The position numbers and the translations under genes were made by a program. This document shows, in pieces, positions 34,071 to 43,290 of a DNA stretch of 64,000 bases. The stretch covers positions 434,948 to 498,947 of the forward strand of contig NZ_SKCG01000002.1 in NCBI RefSeq assembly GCF_005434915.1. Reading direction: 5' to 3'. The notes below the pieces were generated by a model. That model had not been told where the DNA came from. It searched no databases and saw only the letters and a program-made list of their open reading frames with translations. Each line of letters opens with the position of its first letter. The first letter of the stretch is position 1. The DNA comes from Aurantiacibacter suaedae (GTDB taxonomy: Bacteria; Pseudomonadota; Alphaproteobacteria; Sphingomonadales; Sphingomonadaceae).

Positions 34071-36440
34071 ATGCCCAGTTTCGCGCAGAACCTCGAAAAG
34101 ACCCTCCACACCGCGATCCAGCACGCGATCGACCGGACGCATGAATATGCGACGCTCGAACACCTGCTGCTGGCGCTGGTCAACGATCACGACGCGGCGG
34201 AAGTGATGACCGCCTGCGGCGTCGATCTTGAGGAGCTGGCCGGTGTGGTGCGGCAGTATCTCGATCAGGAATACCAGTCGCTGAAATCGTCCGATCAGGC
34301 CGATCCGCAGCCGACCGCAGGGTTCCAGCGGGTGATCCAGCGCGCGATCCTGCACGTGCAGACCTCGGGCAAGGACACCGTAACCGGCGCCAATGTGCTG
34401 GTCGCGCTGTTCTCCGAACGGGATAGCTATGCGGTCTATTTCCTCCAGCAGCAGGATATGAGCCGGCTCGACGCGGTGAGCTTCATCAGCCACGGCATCG
34501 GCAAGAACGGTCGCCAGATCGAAAACCGCAATCCGCAAGGCAGCGAAGAACCCGAAACCGCCAAGGCTGAGGAAAAGGTCGATCCGAAGAACAAGAAGGA
34601 TTCGGCGCTCGACCAGTTCTGCGTGAATCTCAACCAGAAGGCGCTGGATGGGAAGGTCGATCCGCTGATCGGGCGCGGCCCCGAGGTTGACCGCACGGTG
34701 CAGATCCTGTGCCGCCGCTCGAAGAACAACCCGCTCTATGTGGGCGACCCTGGCGTCGGCAAGACGGCCATCGCCGAAGGCCTCGCGCGCAAGATTGTCG
34801 AGGGCGACGTGCCCGAGGTGCTCGAAGAGGCGGTGATCTATTCGCTCGACATGGGCTCGCTGCTGGCGGGCACCCGCTATCGCGGCGATTTCGAGGAGCG
34901 CTTGAAGCAGGTCGTCTCCGAGCTGGAGAAGATGCCGCACGCGGTCCTGTTCATCGACGAGATTCACACCGTGATCGGCGCCGGTGCCACCAGCGGCGGG
35001 GCGATGGATGCCTCGAACCTGCTCAAGCCTGCGCTGTCGTCGGGTTCGATCCGCTGCATCGGCTCGACCACCTACAAGGAATTCCGCAACCACTTCGAGA
35101 AGGACCGCGCGCTGCTGCGCCGGTTCCAGAAGATCGATGTGAACGAGCCTTCGGTCGAGGATACGATCAAGATTCTCAAGGGCCTGCGCACGGCCTTCGA
35201 GGAGCATCACAAGGTCAAGTACACGCCCGATGCCATCAAGACCGCGGTCGAGATGAGCGCGCGCTACATCAACGACCGCAAGCTGCCGGATAAAGCCATC
35301 GACGTAATCGACGAGGTCGGCGCGATGCAGATGCTGGTGCCGCCGAGCCGTCGCCGCAAGACGATCACCGCCAAGGAGATCGAGAAGGTCATCGCGACCA
35401 TGGCGCGCATTCCTCCGAAGTCGGTCAGCAAGGACGACAAGGCCGCGCTCGCCAACCTCGAGAAAGACCTGAAGCGCGTGGTGTTCGGGCAGGACCAGGC
35501 GATCGATCGCCTCTCCACCGCCATGAAGCTTTCGCGCGCCGGTCTGCGTGACCCTGACAAGCCGATCGGCTCGTTCCTGTTTTCCGGCCCCACAGGCGTC
35601 GGCAAGACCGAGGTCGCGCGTCAGCTCGCCTCGATCATGGGAATCGAGCTGAAGCGCTTCGACATGTCCGAATATATGGAGCGCCACAGCGTCTCGCGCC
35701 TGATCGGTGCGCCTCCGGGCTATGTCGGCTATGATCAGGGCGGCCTGCTCACCGATGCCATCGACCAGCACCCGCATTGCGTGCTGCTGCTCGACGAGAT
35801 CGAGAAGGCCCACCCCGACCTGTTCAACATCCTGCTGCAGGTGATGGATAACGGCCGCCTGACCGACCACCATGGCAAGACGGTCGATTTCCGCAACGTG
35901 GTGCTGATCATGACCACCAATGCGGGTGCGTCGGATGCGGCCAAGCAAGGCATCGGCTTCGGCAGCGGCACCAAGGTGGAGGCGGCGGAAGAGGCGGTGA
36001 AGAAGATGTTCACCCCCGAATTCCGCAACCGCTTGGATGCGATCGTGCCGTTCGGCTATCTCGGCAAGGACACGATCAGCCGCGTGGTCGACAAGTTCAT
36101 CCTTCAGCTCGAACTGCAGCTGGCCGACCAGAACGTGCACATCCAGTTCGACAGCGATGCGCGCGACTGGCTGGGCGAACGCGGCTACGACAAGCTGATG
36201 GGTGCGCGCCCGATGGGCCGCCTGATCCAGGAAAAGGTCAAACAGCCGCTCGCCGAAGAGCTGCTGTTCGGCAAGCTCGCCCACGGCGGCGAGGTGCATG
36301 TCAGCGTGAAGGAGAACAAACTCGCCTTTGAGCTGACCGCCGCCCCGCCGAAGGCCAAACCGAAGAAGACGCGCAAGAAGCCAGCGGCGAAGAAAGAGCA
36401 GGGCGATGCCTCGGCCGAGGGCAGCACCTCGGAAGACTGA
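34071..36440 (+). CDS. clpA: ATP-dependent Clp protease ATP-binding subunit ClpA
   Basis: ClpA unfolds ClpS/N-degron and SsrA-tagged proteins for ClpP. The 789-residue protein has the N-domain (1-145, SFAQNLEKTLHTAIQHA), AAA1 with Walker A GDPGVGKTAIAEG and Walker B VLFIDEIHT, and AAA2 with Walker A GPTGVGKTEVARQ and LLLDEIEKAHPD. Two Arg/sensor regions and the IGFG loop (KQGIGFGSG), used to dock ClpP, are present. The C-terminus has an unusual Lys/Pro-rich tail. No clpS is adjacent. A terminator follows at 36467. Confidence 0.97.
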   Translation: MPSFAQNLEKTLHTAIQHAIDRTHEYATLEHLLLALVNDHDAAEVMTACGVDLEELAGVVRQYLDQEYQSLKSSDQADPQPTAGFQRVIQRAILHVQTSGKDTVTGANVLVALFSERDSYAVYFLQQQDMSRLDAVSFISHGIGKNGRQIENRNPQGSEEPETAKAEEKVDPKNKKDSALDQFCVNLNQKALDGKVDPLIGRGPEVDRTVQILCRRSKNNPLYVGDPGVGKTAIAEGLARKIVEGDVPEVLEEAVIYSLDMGSLLAGTRYRGDFEERLKQVVSELEKMPHAVLFIDEIHTVIGAGATSGGAMDASNLLKPALSSGSIRCIGSTTYKEFRNHFEKDRALLRRFQKIDVNEPSVEDTIKILKGLRTAFEEHHKVKYTPDAIKTAVEMSARYINDRKLPDKAIDVIDEVGAMQMLVPPSRRRKTITAKEIEKVIATMARIPPKSVSKDDKAALANLEKDLKRVVFGQDQAIDRLSTAMKLSRAGLRDPDKPIGSFLFSGPTGVGKTEVARQLASIMGIELKRFDMSEYMERHSVSRLIGAPPGYVGYDQGGLLTDAIDQHPHCVLLLDEIEKAHPDLFNILLQVMDNGRLTDHHGKTVDFRNVVLIMTTNAGASDAAKQGIGFGSGTKVEAAEEAVKKMFTPEFRNRLDAIVPFGYLGKDTISRVVDKFILQLELQLADQNVHIQFDSDARDWLGERGYDKLMGARPMGRLIQEKVKQPLAEELLFGKLAHGGEVHVSVKENKLAFELTAAPPKAKPKKTRKKPAAKKEQGDASAEGSTSED

Positions 36441-36466
36441 TCGTCCCGCAAATTACTGACTTACCG

Positions 36467-36501
36467 CAGGGCGGCGCTGGAACCCCAGCGCCGCCCTGTC
36501 G
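36467..36501 (+). terminator. Terminator after clpA
   Basis: A perfect 14-pair stem (36467-36480 with 36485-36498) and a 4-base loop, then TCGGTTT. Strong hairpin; the T-run is weak. Confidence 0.8.
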
Positions 36502-36513
36502 GTTTATGCAGCG

Positions 36514-37515
36514 ATGAGCGCCCCCCACTGGATCCAGCCGCACCCGCAGGGCATTTATGTCGCCCCGGCCGATTGCTGGGTCGATCCTTCGGTGGCGGTA
36601 GAGCGGGCGCTGGTCACCCATGGCCATGCCGATCACGCACGCGGCGGCCACGGCGAAACGCTCGCCACCCCCGAAACACTCGCGATCATGGACCTGCGCT
36701 ACAACACGCGCGAGGGCGCGGTGCCCGTGGCCTATGGCGAGACCTTGCGGCTCGCAGGCGGGGTCGATGCGACATATCTGCCCGCGGGGCACGTCCTCGG
36801 TTCGGCGCAGATCCTGCTAGAACATGCGGGCGAGCGGGTGGTGATCACGGGCGACTACAAGCGCCGCGCCGATCCAACCTGCGCCCCGTTCGAGCTTACG
36901 CCGTGCGACATTTTCATTACCGAGGCGACCTTCGGTCTGCCGATCTTTACCCATCCGCCGATTACCGAGGAGATCGGCAAGCTGCTTGGCGCGCTGGAGG
37001 CCAACCCCGAGGCCTGTGTGCTGGTAGGTGCCTATGCGCTGGGCAAGGCGCAGCGGGTGATCGCCGAACTGCGCGCGGCGGGCCATCACGATCCGATCTA
37101 CCTGCACGGCGCGATGGAGCGGATGTGCCGCCTCTACGAAGACCTCGGCGTGCCGCTGGGCGAGCTGCGGCTCGTGGCCGACCATACGAAAGAGGAGATG
37201 CGCGGCGGGGTGGTCGTTTGCCCGCCCTCGGCGCTGAACGACCGCTGGAGCCGCCGTCTGCCCGATCCGATCACCGCCATGGCGAGCGGCTGGATGCGCG
37301 TGCGCCAGCGCGCCCGCCAGCGTAATGTCGAGCTGCCGCTGGTGATCTCCGATCATGCCGACTGGCATGAGCTGACGCAGACCGTGTTGGAGGTGAACCC
37401 GCGCGAGACCTGGATCACCCACGGCCGCGAGGAGGCACTTCTGCGCTGGCACGAGCTGCACCAGCGCAAGGCCCGCGCGCTGGCGCTAGTGGGCTATGAG
37501 GACGAGGACGACTAG
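36514..37515 (+). CDS. Ligase-associated DNA exonuclease (MBL fold)
   Basis: A 333-residue metallo-beta-lactamase-fold nuclease of the group that accompanies an ATP-dependent DNA ligase. The metal site reads HGHADHARGGH, and VLGSAQILLEHAG, ITGDYKRRADPTC and FITEATFGLP follow. The C-terminal LVISDHADWHELTQTV supplies the last ligands. It is immediately followed by the ligase gene: the stop at 37513-37515 abuts the GTG at 37516. Together they form a repair pair linked to resistance to cross-linking damage. Confidence 0.93.
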   Translation: MSAPHWIQPHPQGIYVAPADCWVDPSVAVERALVTHGHADHARGGHGETLATPETLAIMDLRYNTREGAVPVAYGETLRLAGGVDATYLPAGHVLGSAQILLEHAGERVVITGDYKRRADPTCAPFELTPCDIFITEATFGLPIFTHPPITEEIGKLLGALEANPEACVLVGAYALGKAQRVIAELRAAGHHDPIYLHGAMERMCRLYEDLGVPLGELRLVADHTKEEMRGGVVVCPPSALNDRWSRRLPDPITAMASGWMRVRQRARQRNVELPLVISDHADWHELTQTVLEVNPRETWITHGREEALLRWHELHQRKARALALVGYEDEDD

Positions 37516-39114
37516 GTGGAAGAGTTCGCCGCGCTCGTCGACGCGCTGATCTACACGCGCAGCCGTAACGGCAAGCTCGCGCTGATCGCGGACTATCTGC
37601 GCGCCACACCCGATCCAGACCGCGGGTGGGCGCTCGCCGCGCTGACCGACGGGCTCGACTTTTCGGCGGTCAAAAGCTCCACCATCCGCAACCTGCTCAA
37701 AGAGCGGGTCGATCCGGTGCTGTGGAGCCTAAGCCGCGATTTCGTGGGCGACACCGCCGAAACTGCCAGCTTCCTCTGGCCCGAGCCCCTGCGCGCCGCT
37801 GACGCCCCTCCCCCTACTGTGTCTGAAACGGTCGCCAGCCTTTCGGCCATGACCCGCGCCAGCGTAATGCAGGACTTGCCGAAACTGCTCGACAGGCTCG
37901 ATGCGAAGGGTCGCTATGCCTTGTTCAAGCTTGCCACCGGCGGGATGCGTGTGGGCGTCTCGGCGCGACTGGCGAAGGTCGCCTTTGGGCAGGCGTTCGA
38001 AGTGGAAGTCGATAGCGTCGAGGAATACTGGCACGCGCTCGCCCCGCCCTACACAGAGCTGTTCGCCTGGGCCGCCGAAGGCGCCGATCCGCCCGACACC
38101 GCGAACATGCCGCTGTTCCGCCCCTTCATGCTCGCCCACCCGCTCGAAGACACCGTCGTCGATCTCGCCGACTATGTGGCAGAATGGAAGTGGGACGGCA
38201 TCCGGGTTCAATTGGTGCATGTGGGTGGCGAAACGCGGGTCTATTCGCGCTCGGGCGACGACATTTCCGCCACCTTTCCCGAGCTGATCGACGCGCTCAC
38301 CATTCCGGCGGTGCTCGATGGCGAGCTGCTTGTGCGCGGCAGCCATCAGGGCGGCGAAGCAGGCGGCGCGGCGAGTTTCAACGCTTTGCAACAGCGGCTT
38401 GGTCGCAAGACGGTGAGCAAGAAGATGCTTACCGAGGCGCCGGCTTTCGTGCGGCTTTACGATGCGCTCGCCATCGGCGGCGATGACCTGCGCGCTCTGC
38501 CATGGAGCGAGCGGCGCGCGCAGCTTGAATCGCTGATGCCGCGCCTGCCGGATAGCCATTTCGACCTCTCGCAAATCGTCGAAGCGGATGACTTCGCCCG
38601 CCTCGCGCAAATCCGCGAGGGCGCGCGCGACGATGCGATCGAGGGGCTCATGCTCAAGCGCCGCGACAGCCCCTATGTCGCGGGCCGCAAGACGGGCCTG
38701 TGGTACAAGTGGAAGCGCGATCCGCTGCTGGTCGACTGCGTGCTGATGTATGCCCAGCGCGGCAGCGGCAAGCGCAGCAGCTTCTATTCCGACTACACCT
38801 TCGGCTGCTGGACCGCCGATCCCGACGAGGGCGGCGAATTGCTTCCCGTGGGCAAGGCCTATTCGGGCTTCACCGATGAGGAACTGAAGAAGCTCGACCG
38901 GCATGTGCGGCAGAACACCGTCAATCGCTTCGGGCCGGTGCGCGAGACGGACAAGAGCCTGGTGTTCGAAGTCGCCTTCGATTCGGTTCATGCCAGCAAG
39001 CGCCACAAGTCCGGCCTCGCCATGCGCTTCCCGCGCATCCACCGCATTCGCTGGGACAAACCCGCACACGAGGCCGACCGGATCGACGCCCTGCTTGCGC
39101 TGGTGCGCGACTAG
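37516..39114 (+). CDS. Cisplatin damage response ATP-dependent DNA ligase
   Basis: A 532-residue ATP-dependent ligase. After an N-terminal helical DNA-binding domain (about 1-200) comes the nucleotidyltransferase motif I, EWKWDGIRVQ, with the adenylated Lys at about 225, then VYSRSGDDISATFPE, DGELLV, EGLMLKRRDSPY and LWYKWKRDPLLVD as later motifs. A C-terminal OB domain includes GFTDEELKKLDRHV. The GTG start at 37516 abuts the exonuclease stop, so they are co-translated. It is not the replicative NAD-dependent LigA. Confidence 0.94.
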   Translation: MEEFAALVDALIYTRSRNGKLALIADYLRATPDPDRGWALAALTDGLDFSAVKSSTIRNLLKERVDPVLWSLSRDFVGDTAETASFLWPEPLRAADAPPPTVSETVASLSAMTRASVMQDLPKLLDRLDAKGRYALFKLATGGMRVGVSARLAKVAFGQAFEVEVDSVEEYWHALAPPYTELFAWAAEGADPPDTANMPLFRPFMLAHPLEDTVVDLADYVAEWKWDGIRVQLVHVGGETRVYSRSGDDISATFPELIDALTIPAVLDGELLVRGSHQGGEAGGAASFNALQQRLGRKTVSKKMLTEAPAFVRLYDALAIGGDDLRALPWSERRAQLESLMPRLPDSHFDLSQIVEADDFARLAQIREGARDDAIEGLMLKRRDSPYVAGRKTGLWYKWKRDPLLVDCVLMYAQRGSGKRSSFYSDYTFGCWTADPDEGGELLPVGKAYSGFTDEELKKLDRHVRQNTVNRFGPVRETDKSLVFEVAFDSVHASKRHKSGLAMRFPRIHRIRWDKPAHEADRIDALLALVRD

Positions 39115-39192
39115 CTTTGCGGCATATCAAGGCGGCCTGACTGCGCAGCCGGCACATGGCACGCTGAACCCATCTGCCCGAGAGAGCCTGCC

Positions 39193-39600
39193 GTGAACGA
39201 CCAGTCCAAACTCACGCCTTACGAACAGATCGGCAGCCAGCCCGTTATCGCAGCCGTGGTGGAGCGCTTTTACGACCTGATGGACAGCGAGCCGGCCTAT
39301 GCCGAATTGCGCGCCATCCACGCGGCCGATCTCACCCCGATGCGCATATCTCTGGCCGGGTTCCTCGCCGGATGGGCAGGCGGACCGCGCGACTGGTTCG
39401 AGGCCAATCCGGGCAAATGCATGATGAGTATGCACTCAGGCTTTCCGATCACCGCGCAGACTGCAGGGCAATGGGTTGAGGCGATGGCGCACGCCTTTGC
39501 CGATTGCGGCCTCGCCGATCACCCCGTCGGCAAGCTGATGAACGAACGCTTCGAGATGATGGCTGGCGGCATGGTGCGCACCGCAGCGATGGCAGGCTGA
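39193..39600 (+). CDS. Group II truncated hemoglobin
   Basis: A 135-residue 2-over-2 globin. The start TPYEQIGSQPVIAAVVERFYDLM is typical for the A/B helices. LAGFLAGWAGGPRDWFE, then CMMSMHSGFPIT (with the proximal His), and the G-helix QWVEAMAHAF (Trp G8, group II marker) are all present. Such proteins bind oxygen, NO or sulfide and often protect from nitrosative stress. The GTG at 39193 gives the full fold. It stands alone after the ligase gene. Confidence 0.92.
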   Translation: MNDQSKLTPYEQIGSQPVIAAVVERFYDLMDSEPAYAELRAIHAADLTPMRISLAGFLAGWAGGPRDWFEANPGKCMMSMHSGFPITAQTAGQWVEAMAHAFADCGLADHPVGKLMNERFEMMAGGMVRTAAMAG

Positions 39601-39661
39601 CCGCCACCAAAATCCAATTGCGCGCTGCGCTGTCGTAAAGCATTTGTGGGGCATGTATCGC

Positions 39662-40312
39662 ATGTCCCGCGCAGATCGCTCGCTCGCCTACAGCATCGCT
39701 GGCGCGGCCGGATTCGTCGATGCCAGCGGGTTCCTCGCGGCGGACCGCTATTTCGTTTCGTTCATGTCGGGCAACACCACCCGGCTCGGCGTGGAGCTGG
39801 CACGCGGGTCGAGCGCGGCGGCGATGGCGGGCATGTTGCTGGCCGGGTTCGTGGTCGGCGTGGCCCTGGGCGCCTTGGTGGCCGACCGGCTCGAGCCCTG
39901 GCGCAAGACCTCGGTTCTCATCGCGGCTACAATGCTGCTGCTTGCCGCTGCCACTGCACAGGCCTTTGGGCTGACGCTCGGCCTACTGCTCGGCGCGGTG
40001 CTGGCGATGGGCGCGATCAACAACGTGTTCCGCAAGAGCGGCGAGGTCGCGCTCGGCGTCACTTACATGACCGGGGCGCTGGTGCGCGTGGGCGAAGGGC
40101 TGGCGGGTCTTATCAAGCCAAGCGCGCAGCGGCGGCGCGGGGCGTTCGAAAGCCTGCTTTTGTGGGCAAGCCTTTCGGGCGGCGGCTGCGTCGGCGCGCT
40201 GGTTTATCTCAATTTCCAACCCGCGGCAGGATGGCTTGGCGCGCTGTGGGTGCTGGCGTTGGCGCTGTTCGCCTGCCGGATCGAAGCGCGCGAGTCAGCC
40301 CAGCCGAACTAG
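39662..40312 (+). CDS. YoaK/DUF1275 family membrane protein
   Basis: A 216-residue protein with six hydrophobic segments. The family start is SLAYSIAGAAGFVDASGFLAADRYFVSFMSGNTTRLG, followed by LLAGFVVGVALGALVADRL and AINNVFRKSGEVALGVTYMTGALVRVGEGLA. Function unknown. I take ATG 39662 because the GGGG stretch lies about 10 bases before it; ATG 39653 is possible. Its last 18 bases overlap the convergent DUF167 gene. Confidence 0.88.
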   Translation: MSRADRSLAYSIAGAAGFVDASGFLAADRYFVSFMSGNTTRLGVELARGSSAAAMAGMLLAGFVVGVALGALVADRLEPWRKTSVLIAATMLLLAAATAQAFGLTLGLLLGAVLAMGAINNVFRKSGEVALGVTYMTGALVRVGEGLAGLIKPSAQRRRGAFESLLLWASLSGGGCVGALVYLNFQPAAGWLGALWVLALALFACRIEARESAQPN

Positions 40313-40573
40313 CTTGTCGCGCGAAGTTGCGCCGCGCAACAAGGTGAGCCGCGAGGGTGCGCTGCCGAGCGCCTTGGCGAGCAGGCCAATCACCGCATCG
40401 TTGGCCGCGCCATCCTGCGGCTTGGCGCGCACCTTCACCTGCACCGCGCCATCGACAATCGCGATACCCTCGCTGCGCGCGCCCGGCGTGACGCGCAGTG
40501 CCAGCCGCCCCTCGTCGTCGGCGAGCGCCCGGATTGCGTCGGCAGGCGGGAGATCAGGTTTCGGTCTTGCCAT
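40295..40573 (-). CDS. DUF167 (YggU) family protein
   Basis: A 92-residue small alpha/beta protein. The core LALRVTPGARSEGIAIVDGAVQVKVRAKPQDGAANDAVIGLLAKALG shows the family pattern, with the V-x-P-G-A and P-x-D-G-A-A-N loops. Function is unknown. The start at 40573 overlaps the gamma carbonic anhydrase gene by 20 bases; it is last in the hemB cluster. Confidence 0.9.
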   Translation of the reverse strand: MARPKPDLPPADAIRALADDEGRLALRVTPGARSEGIAIVDGAVQVKVRAKPQDGAANDAVIGLLAKALGSAPSRLTLLRGATSRDKLVRLG

Positions 40574-41129
40574 GCAAGGCTGCCATATGTCGCTCGGCCA
40601 AGGCGCAGTAGCGTTCGGCCTGAAAGCGGATCTTCTCCACCTGCGCCGCATCCATAGTGCGGAAGCGCTTGGCCGCCCGCCCGATCCATATCTCACGCGG
40701 GGGAATGCTCTTGCCGGGGCTGAGCAACGCGCCAGCACCAAGCATCGCGCCTTCGCCCACATGGCACCCGTCCATCGCGATGGCCCCCATGCCGACGAAG
40801 GCTTTGTTGGCCAGAGTCGCTCCATGAACCACCGCCATATGGCCGATCACGCAGTCCTCGCCGATGATCGTGGGGCAGCCATCGGTATCGGGCCGCGGGC
40901 CTTCAACGTGAAACACCGATCCATCCTGCACGTTGCTTCGCGCGCCGACTTCGATCCGGTGAATGTCGCCGCGCAATACGCAGTTGTACCAGATGCTCGC
41001 CTGCGGCCCGATCGTCACATCCCCAATGATTCGCGCACCCGGCGCGACAAAGGCGGTTTCGTGGATCTGCGGCACTTTGCCATCGAACGGCAGAATGGTG
41101 GCACCGGGAAAACGTTCGGCGAAATTCAT
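40554..41129 (-). CDS. Gamma-class carbonic anhydrase-like protein
   Basis: A 191-residue left-handed beta-helix protein. Hexapeptide repeats begin at about 25 (PQIHETAFVAPGARIIGDV, IGPQASIWYNCVLRGD) and include the three metal-binding His in GSVFHVEGPRP, GHMAVVHGA and neighbours. A C-terminal helix (RFRTMDAAQVEKIRFQAERYCALAERH) packs against the trimer. Members may be active carbonic anhydrases or only structurally related (such as the complex I subunits). It overlaps the GNAT gene upstream by 4 bases. Confidence 0.92.
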   Translation of the reverse strand: MNFAERFPGATILPFDGKVPQIHETAFVAPGARIIGDVTIGPQASIWYNCVLRGDIHRIEVGARSNVQDGSVFHVEGPRPDTDGCPTIIGEDCVIGHMAVVHGATLANKAFVGMGAIAMDGCHVGEGAMLGAGALLSPGKSIPPREIWIGRAAKRFRTMDAAQVEKIRFQAERYCALAERHMAALHGKTET

Positions 41130-41710
41130 GCGAGCAACTCCCAGTCTTCACGCGCAAGCGAATAGGCGATAATCGTATTTCCGCCGAAGTCCTTGCTTGC
41201 AAAATCGAGATCGGCGCGCCGTTGCATCCCGATCCTTCGCATGAGGCCCCAACTCGTCTTGTTTCCGTCCATTGTCAGCGCAATGATATGCGGCGCGCCC
41301 AGTTCGCCAAACGCCTGGTCGCGCACTGCGAGCGCTGCTTCTTTCGCATAGCCATGGCCCCAGCTATCCTCGCGAAAGCGCCAGCCGATTTCGTGATCGC
41401 CTTGCGGCCCTCCCTCCTGATTGGCGCGTTTGAGGCCGACCATGCCGAGCACTTCGCCCGCCAGATGGCCGCCATCATCCTTCCGGCGGCAACACCAGAA
41501 AGTGTGACCGAACCGGTCGCGATAGCCATCAAGCCGGGCGCGAAAGGTTGCGATACCGTCGCCATCAAGCACCCCGCCGAGCCAGCGCATCACTCCAGGC
41601 GTATTGGTTAGGCGGATGAAATCATCCCACGATCCGTCGTCCCACTCGTGTAGGCGCAGCCGTTCGGTTTCGAGAATCGTCTCGGGCAACTGACTCACTG
41701 CTTGCTCCAT
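41126..41710 (-). CDS. GNAT N-acetyltransferase (RimJ/RimL-like), first of two
   Basis: A 194-residue acetyltransferase. It starts with ETERLRLHEWDDGSWDDFIRLT. The acetyl-CoA binding region is EIGWRFREDSWGHGYAKEAALAVRDQAF and the end is MRRIGMQRRADLDF. Substrate unknown; the type is often ribosomal-protein N-terminus or small-molecule specific. It overlaps the second GNAT gene by 16 bases and the carbonic anhydrase gene by 4. Confidence 0.88.
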   Translation of the reverse strand: MEQAVSQLPETILETERLRLHEWDDGSWDDFIRLTNTPGVMRWLGGVLDGDGIATFRARLDGYRDRFGHTFWCCRRKDDGGHLAGEVLGMVGLKRANQEGGPQGDHEIGWRFREDSWGHGYAKEAALAVRDQAFGELGAPHIIALTMDGNKTSWGLMRRIGMQRRADLDFASKDFGGNTIIAYSLAREDWELLA

Positions 41711-42255
41711 TGCTCACGGGTCAGACGGTATACGCGTGTGGGATTCTCCTCAGGCGCATATTCGGGATCATTGTAATCGAGACCCGCCGCACGCAAGAGA
41801 CCGAGCCGCCCCATCAGCCGTGTGGAGCCCACATTGGCATCGCTAGCCTGCGCGTAGACCGCCGCTAAACCCAATATCTCGAACCCATAGGCAAGCAGCG
41901 CCCGCGCGGCCTCCGTGGCATAGCCCTGGCCCTCATACGCGCTGGCCAGGCTCCAGCCGATTTCGGGCTGTCCACGCAGGCCATCGGGAGCGGCAGGGCT
42001 GCGCACCGTGAGGAGCCCAGTGCGACCGACCCGGCATTGGCTGTCGCGCAGCCAGATCGTGAAGCGGATGCCGCTGCCCTCGGCCATGGCCGCGAGATCG
42101 ATTGCAACGCTTTCGGCAATCGCTTCATCGCTGCGTGGGCCGCCAAGGTGGCGCATCACCTCGGCCGTGTTCATCTCGGCCAGAAGCCAGGGCAGATCGG
42201 CCTCGGTCACCGGGCGCAGGTCCAGCCGCTCGGTGACAAGAGAACGCTCAGCCAT
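41695..42255 (-). CDS. GNAT N-acetyltransferase, second of two
   Basis: A 186-residue acetyltransferase similar in architecture to its neighbour: VTERLDLRPVTEADLPWLLAEMNTAEVMRHLGGPR, then PEIGWSLASAYEGQGYATEAARALLAYGF for acetyl-CoA, and LMGRLGLLRAAGLDYND. The two are clearly paralogous but diverged, so probably an old duplication. It overlaps hemB by 8 bases. Confidence 0.88.
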   Translation of the reverse strand: MAERSLVTERLDLRPVTEADLPWLLAEMNTAEVMRHLGGPRSDEAIAESVAIDLAAMAEGSGIRFTIWLRDSQCRVGRTGLLTVRSPAAPDGLRGQPEIGWSLASAYEGQGYATEAARALLAYGFEILGLAAVYAQASDANVGSTRLMGRLGLLRAAGLDYNDPEYAPEENPTRVYRLTREQWSKQ

Positions 42256-43243
42256 TGAGCAACCGCGCGGCGAACGGCGCGTGATAGGTCAGCACGCCCG
42301 AACATCCCGCCCGCTTGAACGCGATCAGCTTCTCCATCAGCAGCGCCTCGCGGTCGGCAATGCCCGCCGCCGCGCCTGCCTCGATCAGCGCATATTCGCC
42401 CGAGACCTGATAGGCGAACACGGGCACTTCGAAGCGCTGCTTGGCGCGCCAGATCAGGTCGAGATAGGCAAGGCCCGGCTTCACCATTACGCTGTCCGCA
42501 CCCTCGGCAATGTCGAGCGCGATCTCGGCCATGGCTTCATCGGCGTTGCCCGGGTCCATCTGGTAGGTGCGTTTGTCGCCCTTCAGCAAGCCATCGGTGC
42601 CGACAGCATCGCGGAACGGGCCATAGAAGGCCGAGGCATATTTGGCGGCGTAGGCCATGATTTGCACATTGTGGTGGCCGCCCATTTCGAGCGCCATGCG
42701 GATCGCTTTCACGCGCCCATCCATCATGTCGGACGGGGCGATGATATCGGCACCGGCCTCGGCCTGGGCGAGCGCCTGGTCGACCAGCACTGCCACCGTA
42801 TCGTCGTTCATGACATAGCCGCCCTCGTCGACCAGCCCGTCATGCCCATGGCTTGTATAGGGGTCGAGCGCGACATCGGTGAGAATGCCGATGTCGTTGC
42901 CGCAGGCATCGCGGATCGCGCGGATCGCCTGGCACATCAGGTTGTCGGGGTTGAAGGCCTCGGCCCCGTCGTCGCTGCGTTTTTCGCGCGGAGTGTTGGG
43001 AAACAGCGCGATGCACGGAATGCCCAGCGCCACTGCCTCTTTCGCACGGCCAGCAATCAGATCGACCGACCAGCGCGACACGCCGGGCAGTGCGCCGACC
43101 GGGTCTTCCACGCCCTTGCCCGAGGTCACGAACAGCGGCCAGATCAGGTCGGCCGGCGTAAGCACGGTTTCGCGGACCATCGCACGGCTCCAGCCGTGGG
43201 TGCGGGTGCGGCGGAGGCGGGTGGCGGGATAGGCTCTGGTCAT
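42248..43243 (-). CDS. hemB: Delta-aminolevulinic acid dehydratase (porphobilinogen synthase)
   Basis: HemB condenses two 5-aminolevulinates to porphobilinogen. The 331-residue protein begins MTRAYPATRLRRTRTHGWSR, with the metal and active regions AEAGADIIAPSDMMDGRVKAIR and ADSVMVKPGLAYLDLIW (active Lys). The Asp-rich metal region has the Mg-dependent flavour (DVALDPYTSHGHDG) rather than three Cys. With hemE and hemJ at 62-63 kb, three haem-pathway genes are in the window. First gene of the minus cluster. Confidence 0.95.
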   Translation of the reverse strand: MTRAYPATRLRRTRTHGWSRAMVRETVLTPADLIWPLFVTSGKGVEDPVGALPGVSRWSVDLIAGRAKEAVALGIPCIALFPNTPREKRSDDGAEAFNPDNLMCQAIRAIRDACGNDIGILTDVALDPYTSHGHDGLVDEGGYVMNDDTVAVLVDQALAQAEAGADIIAPSDMMDGRVKAIRMALEMGGHHNVQIMAYAAKYASAFYGPFRDAVGTDGLLKGDKRTYQMDPGNADEAMAEIALDIAEGADSVMVKPGLAYLDLIWRAKQRFEVPVFAYQVSGEYALIEAGAAAGIADREALLMEKLIAFKRAGCSGVLTYHAPFAARLLNG

Positions 43244-43290
43244 GCCTGCGCTCCTGCCGAAAATCGGCCGCGCAGGCAATGGCGACGCGC

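Noticed and set aside
34002-36299. A 765-codon open frame antisense to clpA
   Set aside because: It mirrors ClpA codons in a GC-rich gene, has low-complexity His/Arg/Leu composition and no recognisable domain. Typical antisense artefact.
37729-39069. A 446-codon frame antisense to the ligase gene
   Set aside because: Shadow of the ligase codons; no support from motifs or start sites.
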